Assembly: GCA_964399735.1 (NCBI GenBank)
Contig: CAYNSO010000019.1
Span: 1-48,788 of the forward strand
Direction: 5' to 3'
Source of the DNA: Fontivivens sp964399735
GTDB lineage: Bacteria; Zhuqueibacterota; Zhuqueibacteria; Residuimicrobiales; Krinioviventaceae
DNA length: 48,788 bases
Positions 41,724-48,788 of this stretch are shown one piece after another; the stretch's first letter is position 1, and every line of letters begins with the position of its first letter. The position numbers and the translations under genes were made by a program. The notes under the pieces are model-generated. The model ran no database searches. It was given only the letters and a program-made list of their open reading frames with translations, and was not told the origin of the DNA.

Positions 41724-42050
41724 CTAGACGATCATTTCTCCACTTTTTTTACAAACACGAATATGATCATTTCTTTTTCGTGTATCATCATAAACAACTT
41801 TAAAACCTAAACGGGTTGGTACTCCGGTTTTTGGGCATAATACCATCACATTCGACACATGGATAGGGCCTTCTTTTTCAACAATTCCACCTTTGGGGTT
41901 TTGTTGTGACGGCCGTGTGTGACGTTTGATAAAATGTACACCCTCAACGATTATCTGGTTTTTTTCCGGAAATACTTTGAGTACCTTACCTTTTTTACCC
42001 TTGTAATTGCCAGCAATTACAATAACCTGATCATTTTTTCTAACACGCAT
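41724..42050 (-). CDS. rplX: 50S ribosomal protein L24
   Basis: The product is 108 residues. An assembly initiator with a KOW motif (QVIVIAGNYKGKKGKVLKVF) and the following KRHTRPSQQNPKGG segment. Confidence 0.98.
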   Translation of the reverse strand: MRVRKNDQVIVIAGNYKGKKGKVLKVFPEKNQIIVEGVHFIKRHTRPSQQNPKGGIVEKEGPIHVSNVMVLCPKTGVPTRLGFKVVYDDTRKRNDHIRVCKKSGEMIV

Positions 42051-42084
42051 TTGACAACCTGATTTTTAATCAAATTTTAAGTAA

Positions 42085-42453
42085 TTATAATACTTCCGGC
42101 GCCAGAGAAACTATTTTCATAAACTCTTTTTCACGTAATTCACGGGCTACCGGTCCGAAAATACGACTGCCTTTGGGTTCCATGGCGTCATTTATCAAAA
42201 CAGCGGCGTTTTCATCAAAGCGTATATAAGAACCATCTTTACGACGGCTTTCCTTCTTGGTACGCACAATTACCGCTTTGCTTTTTTCACCTTTTTTAAT
42301 TGCTCCATTTGGCAATGCCTGCTTTACAGATACAATAATAATATCGCCTAATGAAGCATAGCGTCTTTTACTGCCGCCAAGCACTTTGATACACATTACC
42401 TTTTTGGCGCCGGTATTATCGGCTACGTTTAGTTTGCTATATTCCTGAATCAT
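42085..42453 (-). CDS. rplN: 50S ribosomal protein L14
   Basis: The product is 122 residues. Interface protein forming bridges B5 and B8. The start MIQEYSKLNVADNTGAKKV and GSRIFGPVARELRE are highly conserved. Confidence 0.98.
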   Translation of the reverse strand: MIQEYSKLNVADNTGAKKVMCIKVLGGSKRRYASLGDIIIVSVKQALPNGAIKKGEKSKAVIVRTKKESRRKDGSYIRFDENAAVLINDAMEPKGSRIFGPVARELREKEFMKIVSLAPEVL

Positions 42454-42493
42454 TGATTCAATCCTTATCTACGCAATTTCGGAATTAATTACT

Positions 42494-42763
42494 CTACTTT
42501 GCTTTTTCAATTATTTCCATGAGACGCCATCTTTTTCTTTTGCTTAACGGCCGGGTCTCCATCAACATGACCGTATCGCCCTCATGACTTTCATTTTTTT
42601 CATCGTGGGCCATAAATTTGGACGTCTTTTTTACATATTTTTTATAAAGCGGGTGTTTGATTTTGCGTTCAACAACCACTACCCGGCTCTTATCCATTTT
42701 ATCTTTGGCAACTACACCCACTATAGTTTTTCTTTGACTTCTTTCTTCCACTTGGATCTCCAA
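42494..42763 (-). CDS. rpsQ: 30S ribosomal protein S17
   Basis: The product is 89 residues, an OB-fold primary rRNA binder. It is recognised by RKTIVGVVAKDKMDKSRVV, HPLYKKYVKKTSKF and MLMETRPLSKRKRWRL. Confidence 0.98.
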   Translation of the reverse strand: MEIQVEERSQRKTIVGVVAKDKMDKSRVVVVERKIKHPLYKKYVKKTSKFMAHDEKNESHEGDTVMLMETRPLSKRKRWRLMEIIEKAK

Positions 42764-42782
42764 ATATTCAAAAAATTAGTTA

Positions 42783-42986
42783 TTACTCATTTTTTGGTTC
42801 TGCTGATTTTTCCCGTATTAATGTTTTGATACGGGCAATATCTTTGCGTTTTGCACGTAACAACATGGGATTATCCAATTGATGTGTTGAATGCAGAATC
42901 CGGAGATTTTGCATCTCTTCTCGGGTATCGGAATACTGCATTTTTAATTCATCTAATGGTAATTGCCGTAATTCTTCCATTTTCAT
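42783..42986 (-). CDS. rpmC: 50S ribosomal protein L29
   Basis: The product is 67 residues. It lies at the peptide exit and takes part in the docking site of trigger factor and SRP. ATG at 42986 (MKMEELRQLPLDEL) has GGAG 9 bases upstream; the longer frame to 43019 would overlap rplP and is rejected. Confidence 0.96.
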   Translation of the reverse strand: MKMEELRQLPLDELKMQYSDTREEMQNLRILHSTHQLDNPMLLRAKRKDIARIKTLIREKSAEPKNE

Positions 42987-42990
42987 TGTT

Positions 42991-43410
42991 TTATTCTCCA
43001 CTGTCTTCTGTTGTAACAAATTTGGTTTTCAGTGGCAGTTTAAAAGCAGCCAGACGAAATGCTTCACGGGCCATATCTTCCGTTACTCCGTCAATTTCAA
43101 ACAAAATCCTGCCGGGTTTTACAACAGAAACCCAAAGTTCAGGGGCGCCTTTACCCTTACCCATTCTGGTTTCGGCCGGTTTTTTGGTAACCGGTTTATC
43201 CGGGAATATTCGAATCCATACTTTGCCGGTTCTTTTAACAAACCGGGTCATGGCAATACGGGCAGCTTCAATTTGCCTGGCGGTAATCCAATGGGGTTCT
43301 AATGCTTTCAAGCCATATGCGCCAAAGGCAATCCTGGAGCCGCGTACTGCAATTCCTTTCATACGACCGCGATGGGTTTTTCTATATTTTACACGTTTTG
43401 GCATTAACAT
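42991..43410 (-). CDS. rplP: 50S ribosomal protein L16
   Basis: The product is 139 residues. It contacts A-site tRNA and completes the peptidyl-transferase centre. It begins MLMPKRVKYRKTHRG and contains ARIAMTRFVKRTGKVWIRIF. Confidence 0.98.
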   Translation of the reverse strand: MLMPKRVKYRKTHRGRMKGIAVRGSRIAFGAYGLKALEPHWITARQIEAARIAMTRFVKRTGKVWIRIFPDKPVTKKPAETRMGKGKGAPELWVSVVKPGRILFEIDGVTEDMAREAFRLAAFKLPLKTKFVTTEDSGE

Positions 43411-43439
43411 GAGTCAATTACTCCATATATTTAAATAGA

Positions 43440-44078
43440 TCATTCTGCCATTTCGCCGATAACTTCACCTCTGCAGATCCAAACTTTAACGCCAATGGCG
43501 CCATAAGTTGTAAATGCAGTGGTTTTTGCAAAATCAATATCTGCTCGCAAGGTGTGCAGCGGAATTCTTCCGTTTTTGTACTGTTCAGTTCGTGCCATTT
43601 CAGCGCCACCCAAACGTCCGGAACAACATATTCTAATTCCTTCAGCGCCCATGCGCATTGCAGACATCATTGCTTTTTTCATCGCGCGGCGGAATGAAAT
43701 CTTACCGGTCAATTGGTTAGCAATATTACTGGCCACCAAAAAGGCATCCAGTTCCGGTCTTTTGATTTCATTTATATTCAATTGTATATCCATACCGGTA
43801 ACGCGCTGCAATTCTTCTTTTAATTTATCAACTTCAGCGCCTTTGCGACCGATGACGATTCCGGGACGAGCCGTATGGATAGTCAGTGTGATCTGCTTGG
43901 GAGTTCTTTCAATTTCAATTTTTGATACGCTGGCTCTTTGCAGACGATTATTGACATATCGTCTTAAAATCAGATCTTCGCTTAACTTTTTATCAAATTT
44001 TTTCTCATCAAACCACTTGGAATCCCAAGTACGTATTACGCCGAGTCGAAATCCTATCGGGTTGGTTTTTTGTCCCAA
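43440..44078 (-). CDS. rpsC: 30S ribosomal protein S3
   Basis: The product is 212 residues. A KH type 2 domain (RPGIVIGRKGAEVDKLKEEL) is followed by the S3 C-terminal domain (GAEGIRICCSGRLGGAEMAR). It helps form the mRNA entry tunnel with helicase activity. Confidence 0.98.
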   Translation of the reverse strand: MGQKTNPIGFRLGVIRTWDSKWFDEKKFDKKLSEDLILRRYVNNRLQRASVSKIEIERTPKQITLTIHTARPGIVIGRKGAEVDKLKEELQRVTGMDIQLNINEIKRPELDAFLVASNIANQLTGKISFRRAMKKAMMSAMRMGAEGIRICCSGRLGGAEMARTEQYKNGRIPLHTLRADIDFAKTTAFTTYGAIGVKVWICRGEVIGEMAE

Positions 44079-44092
44079 ACTTTTCTCCTATA

Positions 44093-44443
44093 CTAATTTG
44101 AATTATTTTTATCAGCCACAGTGACAGAAATATGACATGTGCGCTTCCTGATGCGCGAGGCGCGGCCCATAGAAGCGGCGCGAAAGCGTTTTAATACAAA
44201 TCCGCCATCTATAGCCAGTTCCTTGATGTACAGATCATCAGGAGAAATTTTTGTATCATTATTATTGATTAAATTTGCCACAGCCGAGCGAACAGCTTTT
44301 TCTAATGGTTCCGATGCGGCGGTATCGTTGAAATGCAACAGATTGATTGCCTCATTGATCTGTTTGCCGCGTACCATTTTGGCTACACGCCGGACTTTAT
44401 AGGGTGACATGCGAATCCACTTCGCTATCGCCTTTGCTTCCAT
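44093..44443 (-). CDS. rplV: 50S ribosomal protein L22
   Basis: The product is 116 residues. Its long beta hairpin (RFRAASMGRASRIRKRTCHI) lines the peptide exit tunnel at the macrolide-sensitive constriction. The start MEAKAIAKWIRMSPYKVR is typical. Confidence 0.98.
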   Translation of the reverse strand: MEAKAIAKWIRMSPYKVRRVAKMVRGKQINEAINLLHFNDTAASEPLEKAVRSAVANLINNNDTKISPDDLYIKELAIDGGFVLKRFRAASMGRASRIRKRTCHISVTVADKNNSN

Positions 44444-44462
44444 TTAATTCTCCAAAAGCTTT

Positions 44463-44753
44463 TTAACTAACATTCTTTGATTTTTCAGCTTTAGCCTTAT
44501 TAGCATGTCCTCGATACGTACGGGTGGGCGCAAATTCACCTAATTTGTGACCAACCATATTTTCGGAAATAAATACGGGAATGAATTTATTACCATTGTG
44601 TACCGCCAGAGTGTGACCGATAAATTCCGGGGGTATTGTTGTTCTCCTGGACCAGGTTTTAACAACTTTTTTTTGATTTATACGATTCAAGTCTTCTACT
44701 TTTGCTAAAAGCTTTTCATCAATATAAGGACCTTTTTTTAGAGATCGTGCCAT
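44463..44753 (-). CDS. rpsS: 30S ribosomal protein S19
   Basis: The product is 96 residues. Head protein near the A-site finger. Typical parts are MARSLKKGPYIDEKLL and GHKLGEFAPTRTYRGH. Confidence 0.98.
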   Translation of the reverse strand: MARSLKKGPYIDEKLLAKVEDLNRINQKKVVKTWSRRTTIPPEFIGHTLAVHNGNKFIPVFISENMVGHKLGEFAPTRTYRGHANKAKAEKSKNVS

Positions 44754-44766
44754 GTATTATATCCCG

Positions 44767-45588
44767 TTACTTTCTTCGTTTAACAATAAATGCGTCAGAC
44801 GATTTTGTTTTACGTGTTTTATAACCTTTAGTCGGCTTGCCCCACGGGGTACAAGGGTGACGTCCACCGGAGCTTTTTCCTTCGCCACCACCCATCGGGT
44901 GGTCGACCGGGTTCATAGCAACACCGCGGACTTTGGGGCGTTTACCCATCCACCGTGCGCGACCGGCTTTACCGATAGAAATGTTCATGTGATCGGTATT
45001 ACCAACCTGACCTATGGTCGCCATGCATTCAACCCTGATCATGCGAACTTCACCGGAGGGCATTTTCACCTGGGCATAACTTCCTTCGCGAGCTACAAGT
45101 TGTGCAGATGAACCAGCGCCACGGGCAATTTGACCGCCTTTACCAGTTTTCAATTCAATATTATGAATGGATGTACCCAGTGGTATTTTTGCCAGGGGCA
45201 TGGTGTTGCCAGGTCGTATTTCCGGGGCAGCGCCTGCCATGAGCATGTCGCCAACCTTTACGCCAACAGGGGCAATGATATAACGCTTTTCACCATCAAC
45301 ATAGTTCAATAGAGCGATAAAAGCACTGCGGTTCGGGTCGTATTGAATAGCGGCTACTCGTGCGGGAATTTCCAGCTTGTCGCGTTTAAAATCGATAATG
45401 CGATACAGCTGTTTATGACCACCGCCACGACGCCGTGCCGTCAACCGGCCAAGATTATTACGACCGCCTGTCTTTTTACGTGATACTACGAGCGAGCGTA
45501 CCACATCAGTACTGGTAATGTCTTCAAAAGAATTTACACTTTTGAAGCGCTGGCCCGGAGTATTTGGTTTAAATGTTTTTAAAGCCAT
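44767..45588 (-). CDS. rplB: 50S ribosomal protein L2
   Basis: The product is 273 residues. Core protein required for subunit joining and peptidyl transfer. The conserved loop NPVDHPMGGGEGKSSGGRHP with its essential histidine is intact, as is RRGGGHKQLYRIIDFKR. Confidence 0.98.
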   Translation of the reverse strand: MALKTFKPNTPGQRFKSVNSFEDITSTDVVRSLVVSRKKTGGRNNLGRLTARRRGGGHKQLYRIIDFKRDKLEIPARVAAIQYDPNRSAFIALLNYVDGEKRYIIAPVGVKVGDMLMAGAAPEIRPGNTMPLAKIPLGTSIHNIELKTGKGGQIARGAGSSAQLVAREGSYAQVKMPSGEVRMIRVECMATIGQVGNTDHMNISIGKAGRARWMGKRPKVRGVAMNPVDHPMGGGEGKSSGGRHPCTPWGKPTKGYKTRKTKSSDAFIVKRRK

Positions 45589-45611
45589 CTATATTCTCCT
45601 AATCCCGGCTA

Positions 45612-45920
45612 TCAATTCTTTGTGCCTTCAAAGAAATCAATGGAATCGCCGCTACGTAATGTTACTATAGCTTTTTTCCAATCAGAACGTTTACCATGGG
45701 TAATACCCCGGCGGGTGTTCATTTTTTTTGATTTCCCTTTTACTGTCGCTGTCCGCACACTATCTACGGTGACATCAAACTTTTTTTGTACGGCTTGTTT
45801 TATTTCAATCTTGTTGGCATCTTTATAAACAACAAAAGAATATTTACCTTTTGTCTCTTGTTGCTTTAAATTCTTTTCCGTCAAGATAGGTTTTACTAAA
45901 ATTTCCTGGTCTTTTTTCAT
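45612..45920 (-). CDS. rplW: 50S ribosomal protein L23
   Basis: The product is 102 residues. It sits at the tunnel exit and forms the main contact for trigger factor and SRP. The segment KPILTEKNLKQQETKGKY, then IEIKQAVQKKFDVTVDSVRT, is characteristic. Two bases separate it from the rplD stop-start junction, so they are coupled. Confidence 0.97.
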   Translation of the reverse strand: MKKDQEILVKPILTEKNLKQQETKGKYSFVVYKDANKIEIKQAVQKKFDVTVDSVRTATVKGKSKKMNTRRGITHGKRSDWKKAIVTLRSGDSIDFFEGTKN

Positions 45921-45922
45921 GA

Positions 45923-46546
45923 CTATTTAACACCTTCCAATTTTTTAATTGCGCTTTCCATTACCAATAAGGTTTTGCAATTAAGCAAATCGTAAACAGA
46001 AGCGTCCTGAGCCATCAAGATTTTCATGTTTTTAATATTTCTTCCGGCCAGCAACATGGTGGAATCATATTCCGGTACTAAAACCAGTGTTTTATCGTTT
46101 TCCAATCCAAAATTTTTCAACACAGCATAAACCTGGCGAGTCTTGGCAGTTTCCAGTTTAAAATCTTCAACTATCTTTAACTGCTCATCTTTACATTTAC
46201 CGGATAAAGCGGATGAGCGTGCCAGGGATTTTACTTTTTTCGATACTTTATAAAAGTATGGATGCGGCTGAGGGCCATGAGCAGTACCGCCGCCTCTCCA
46301 AATTGGAGAACGGCTGGTTCCGGATCGCGCTGTACCGCGACCTTTTTGTTTCCACGGCTTTTTTCCACCACCAGATACAAAACTGCGGGTTTTTGTGGCT
46401 ACTGTTCCCTGACGTTTGTTGGTCATGTATGATTGAACTGCCAAATATATTGCATGGTTATGCACCTCGGCGCCAAACACATCATCTGAAACTGTAATCT
46501 TTCTGCCAGTGGCTACGCCATCTTTTGAATAAACTTCGAGTTCCAT
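45923..46546 (-). CDS. rplD: 50S ribosomal protein L4
   Basis: The product is 207 residues. Its tunnel loop is seen as GGGKKPWKQKGRGTARSGTS. In E. coli L4 represses the S10 operon. The end LNCKTLLVMESAIKKLE is typical. Confidence 0.98.
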   Translation of the reverse strand: MELEVYSKDGVATGRKITVSDDVFGAEVHNHAIYLAVQSYMTNKRQGTVATKTRSFVSGGGKKPWKQKGRGTARSGTSRSPIWRGGGTAHGPQPHPYFYKVSKKVKSLARSSALSGKCKDEQLKIVEDFKLETAKTRQVYAVLKNFGLENDKTLVLVPEYDSTMLLAGRNIKNMKILMAQDASVYDLLNCKTLLVMESAIKKLEGVK

Positions 46547-46551
46547 TCTCT

Positions 46552-47172
46552 TTACTTTCTTATTAACACTATACTTTTGTTAGCTCCAGGAACGGCGCCT
46601 TTGATTATAATAATATTGTTTTCCAGGTCTACTTTTAATACCTGCAGGTTGCGCACCGTTACATTTTTATTGCCCATCTGGCCCGCCATTTTCAAGCCTT
46701 TAAAAAGCCGTGACGGATAAGAGGATGATCCAATTGAACCGGGGGCGCGCAATCTGTCGCTCTGTCCGTGAGTTACAGGGCCGCCATTAAAATGGTGACG
46801 TTTGACAACTCCCTGAAAGCCCTTTCCTTTGCTGATACCGGTTATGTTAACAGTATCGCCGGAAGCAAAAGAACCTACGGTGATGGTATCGCCGGTTTTC
46901 AAGGGTTCATCGCTTTCCAGATCACGCATTTCTTTAATTATCTCAACCGGGGTAATATTCAGTTTTGCAAACAGTCCCTTTTGAGGTTTGGCTAATTGCT
47001 TTTCTTTTTTCACGCCAAAACCAACCTGGATTGCATTATACCCGTCTGTTTCTTTGGTTTTCACCTGGGTAACAACACAAGGTCCAGCTTCGATTATGGT
47101 TGCTGCATTCGATTTCCCGTTTGTTTCAAAAAAACGGGTCATCCCAATTTTCCTACCTATTATTGCACGCAT
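46552..47172 (-). CDS. rplC: 50S ribosomal protein L3
   Basis: The product is 206 residues. An early assembly protein near the peptidyl-transferase centre. The segments GRKIGMTRFFETNGKS, ISKGKGFQGVVKRHHFNGGP and LKMAGQMGNKNVTVRNL (holding the glutamine methylated in many bacteria) are present. Confidence 0.98.
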   Translation of the reverse strand: MRAIIGRKIGMTRFFETNGKSNAATIIEAGPCVVTQVKTKETDGYNAIQVGFGVKKEKQLAKPQKGLFAKLNITPVEIIKEMRDLESDEPLKTGDTITVGSFASGDTVNITGISKGKGFQGVVKRHHFNGGPVTHGQSDRLRAPGSIGSSSYPSRLFKGLKMAGQMGNKNVTVRNLQVLKVDLENNIIIIKGAVPGANKSIVLIRK

Positions 47173-47245
47173 TGAATTTCCGAAAATGTTTAATGATGTT
47201 GTTTTTTAACGGATCAAAATTCTTTACTTTTTCCTGTGTAAATTA

Positions 47246-47554
47246 TCAGACCTTGATTTCCACATCCACACCGGCAGGTAATTCCAGTTTCATCAACGCA
47301 TCAACTGTTTTGGGTGTTGAATTGAGAATATCAACCAGCCGTTTATGTATACGGGTTTCAAACTGCTCACGCGATTTTTTATCAACATGCGGTGAACGTA
47401 ATACTGTATAAACGGACCGACAAGTGGGTAGTGGTATAGGACCGGAAATCATTGCCCCGGTCTGTTTGGCAGTCTTGATAATCTTTTCGGTTGATTTGTC
47501 AATCAACCGATGATCATAAGCCTGAAGTTTAATACGAATCTTTTGACCCGACAT
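47246..47554 (-). CDS. rpsJ: 30S ribosomal protein S10
   Basis: The product is 102 residues. Head protein and, as NusE, a transcription antitermination factor. The segments KIRIKLQAYDHRLIDKST and SGPIPLPTCRSVYTVLRSPHVDKKSREQ are conserved. It lies 43 bases downstream of tuf. Confidence 0.98.
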   Translation of the reverse strand: MSGQKIRIKLQAYDHRLIDKSTEKIIKTAKQTGAMISGPIPLPTCRSVYTVLRSPHVDKKSREQFETRIHKRLVDILNSTPKTVDALMKLELPAGVDVEIKV

Positions 47555-47597
47555 TTATTATCTCCACATCTCAAATTATGCTAAATAAATCGTTTAT

Positions 47598-48788
47598 CTA
47601 TTGAATAATTTTTGTTACTACTCCGGCGCCAACGGTACGACCGCCTTCACGAATTGCAAACCGCAATCCTTCTTCCATGGCGATCTCGTTGATCAACTCG
47701 GCTGTTACTGTGATTTTATCGCCAGGCATTACCATCTCTACACCCTGCGGCAATTCTACAGAACCGGTTACGTCGGTTGTTCTGAAATAAAATTGCGGAC
47801 GATAACCATTAAAGAATGGCGTATGACGGCCACCTTCTTCTTTGCCCAGTACGTATACTTCGCCGACAAACTTGGTGTGCGGTGTTATTGAACCCGGTTT
47901 CGCAATTACCATGCCGCGTTCCAATTCTTCCTTGTCTACGCCGCGCAACAGCAAGCCGGCATTGTCTCCAGCCTGTCCCTGATCCAGCAACTTGCGGAAC
48001 ATTTCTACGCCGGTACATACCGATTTCTTCTTCAAGCCCAAACCAATGATTTCTACTTCCTCGCCTACCTTGATGATTCCGCGCTCTATACGACCGGTGC
48101 CTACTGTTCCACGACCGGTGATCGAAAATACGTCTTCTACCGGCATTAAAAACGGTTTGTCTACAGCGCGCACTGGCTCTGGTATGTAGCTGTCTACTGC
48201 ATTCATCAAATCCAGTATCGGCTTGGTCTTGACCGGATCATCGGAATTCTCCAATGCCTGCAAAGCGCTGCCGGTGATCACTGGTATCTCGTCGCCCGGA
48301 AATTCATACTGGCTCAGCAATTCACGAACTTCCAGTTCTACCAACTCTAACAATTCCGGGTCGTCTACCTGATCGGCTTTGTTTAAAAATACTACCAAAA
48401 ATGGGACGTTTACCTGACGCGCCAACAGCACATGCTCACGGGTCTGCGGCATCGGGCCGTCTGCTGCGCTTACTACCAATATTGCGCCGTCCATCTGCGC
48501 TGCTCCGGTTACCATGTTCTTGACATAGTCAGCATGTCCCGGACAGTCTACGTGCGCATAATGCCGTTTGGATGTTTCGTATTCCGCATGGTGTACATTG
48601 ATCGTTAGTCCACGTGCCTTTTCTTCCGGGGCATTGTCAATTTCAGCATAAGATTTCGCCTGGGCCAATCCCTGCTTGCTTAATACCAGCGTGATCGCCG
48701 CTGTTAACGTCGTTTTGCCATGATCTACGTGACCAATCGTACCAATATTCACATGTGGCTTTGTTCGCTCAAACTTTGCCTTAGCCAT
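47598..48788 (-). CDS. tuf: Elongation factor Tu
   Basis: The product is 396 residues, complete: its ATG is the complement of the last three bases of the window. It delivers aminoacyl-tRNA to the ribosome as a GTPase. G motifs are GHVDHGKT (G1), RGLTINVHHAEYET (G2, with the effector threonine), DCPGHADYV (G3) and NKAD (G4). Domains 2 and 3 follow at about residues 210-396 (GRGTVGTGRIERGIIK, RFAIREGGRTVGAGVVTKI). The promoter lies outside the window. Confidence 0.99.
   Translation of the reverse strand: MAKAKFERTKPHVNIGTIGHVDHGKTTLTAAITLVLSKQGLAQAKSYAEIDNAPEEKARGLTINVHHAEYETSKRHYAHVDCPGHADYVKNMVTGAAQMDGAILVVSAADGPMPQTREHVLLARQVNVPFLVVFLNKADQVDDPELLELVELEVRELLSQYEFPGDEIPVITGSALQALENSDDPVKTKPILDLMNAVDSYIPEPVRAVDKPFLMPVEDVFSITGRGTVGTGRIERGIIKVGEEVEIIGLGLKKKSVCTGVEMFRKLLDQGQAGDNAGLLLRGVDKEELERGMVIAKPGSITPHTKFVGEVYVLGKEEGGRHTPFFNGYRPQFYFRTTDVTGSVELPQGVEMVMPGDKITVTAELINEIAMEEGLRFAIREGGRTVGAGVVTKIIQ

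Noticed and set aside
1..48788. CRISPR arrays, tRNA or rRNA genes, insertion sequences
   Set aside because: No regularly spaced repeats, no tRNA-like arms in any intergenic gap and no transposase-like gene were seen by eye.

Overview
The window looks like part of a metagenome-assembled Gram-negative genome, probably from the wider FCB group (Calditrichota / KSB1 / Ignavibacteria-like rather than a classical Bacteroides). The evidence is two secreted proteins with C-terminal sorting tails of the 'YPNPFNPST' / 'YPNPFRENT' type (type IX secretion style), a TonB-dependent receptor, outer-membrane barrel proteins, Rnf and NrdR. Placement below the superphylum is inference. Two runs of exactly 100 N (13670-13769 and 18818-18917) are scaffold gaps, so gene adjacency across them rests on scaffolding.

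Layout. (1) 0.4-1.7 kb, + strand: a secreted alpha/beta-hydrolase esterase. (2) 2.3-10.4 kb, + strand: a compact sensory cluster of TonB-dependent receptor, YfiR-like periplasmic protein, histidine kinase with a YfiN-like periplasmic sensor, single-domain response regulator, a REC-PAS-PAS-PAS-GAF-HisKA_2 kinase, and a second single-domain response regulator. None of these genes encodes a DNA-binding or GGDEF output. (3) 10.6-12.9 kb, + strand: a secreted GH43 glycosidase with a CBM6-like module and a sorting tail. (4) 13.2-20.8 kb: a visibly GC-richer block, mostly on the - strand. It holds a DUF1905/YdeI protein (+), an Asp-rich secreted protein, an alkyltransferase, TrmO, YciI, a deacetylase-like protein, a hexapeptide acyltransferase and YgiQ. 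(5) 20.9-25.2 kb, - strand: rnfCDGEA with no rnfB beside it. (6) 25.3-27.5 kb, - strand: rpiB-glyA-nrdR. (7) 27.6-31.5 kb, - strand: an envelope set of a DNRLRE-like lipoprotein, an outer-membrane barrel and a TPR lipoprotein. (8) 32-48.8 kb, - strand: a complete tuf-S10-spc-alpha superoperon, from tuf (whose start codon is the last three bases of the window) to rplQ, closed by a clear intrinsic terminator.

The ribosomal superoperon, glyA/rpiB/nrdR and Rnf are housekeeping. The most interesting part is region 2. There the YfiR-type repressor and YfiN-type CHASE8 sensor, known from c-di-GMP control in Pseudomonas, appear to feed a histidine-kinase phosphorelay, with a TonB receptor as the likely outer-membrane entry point.
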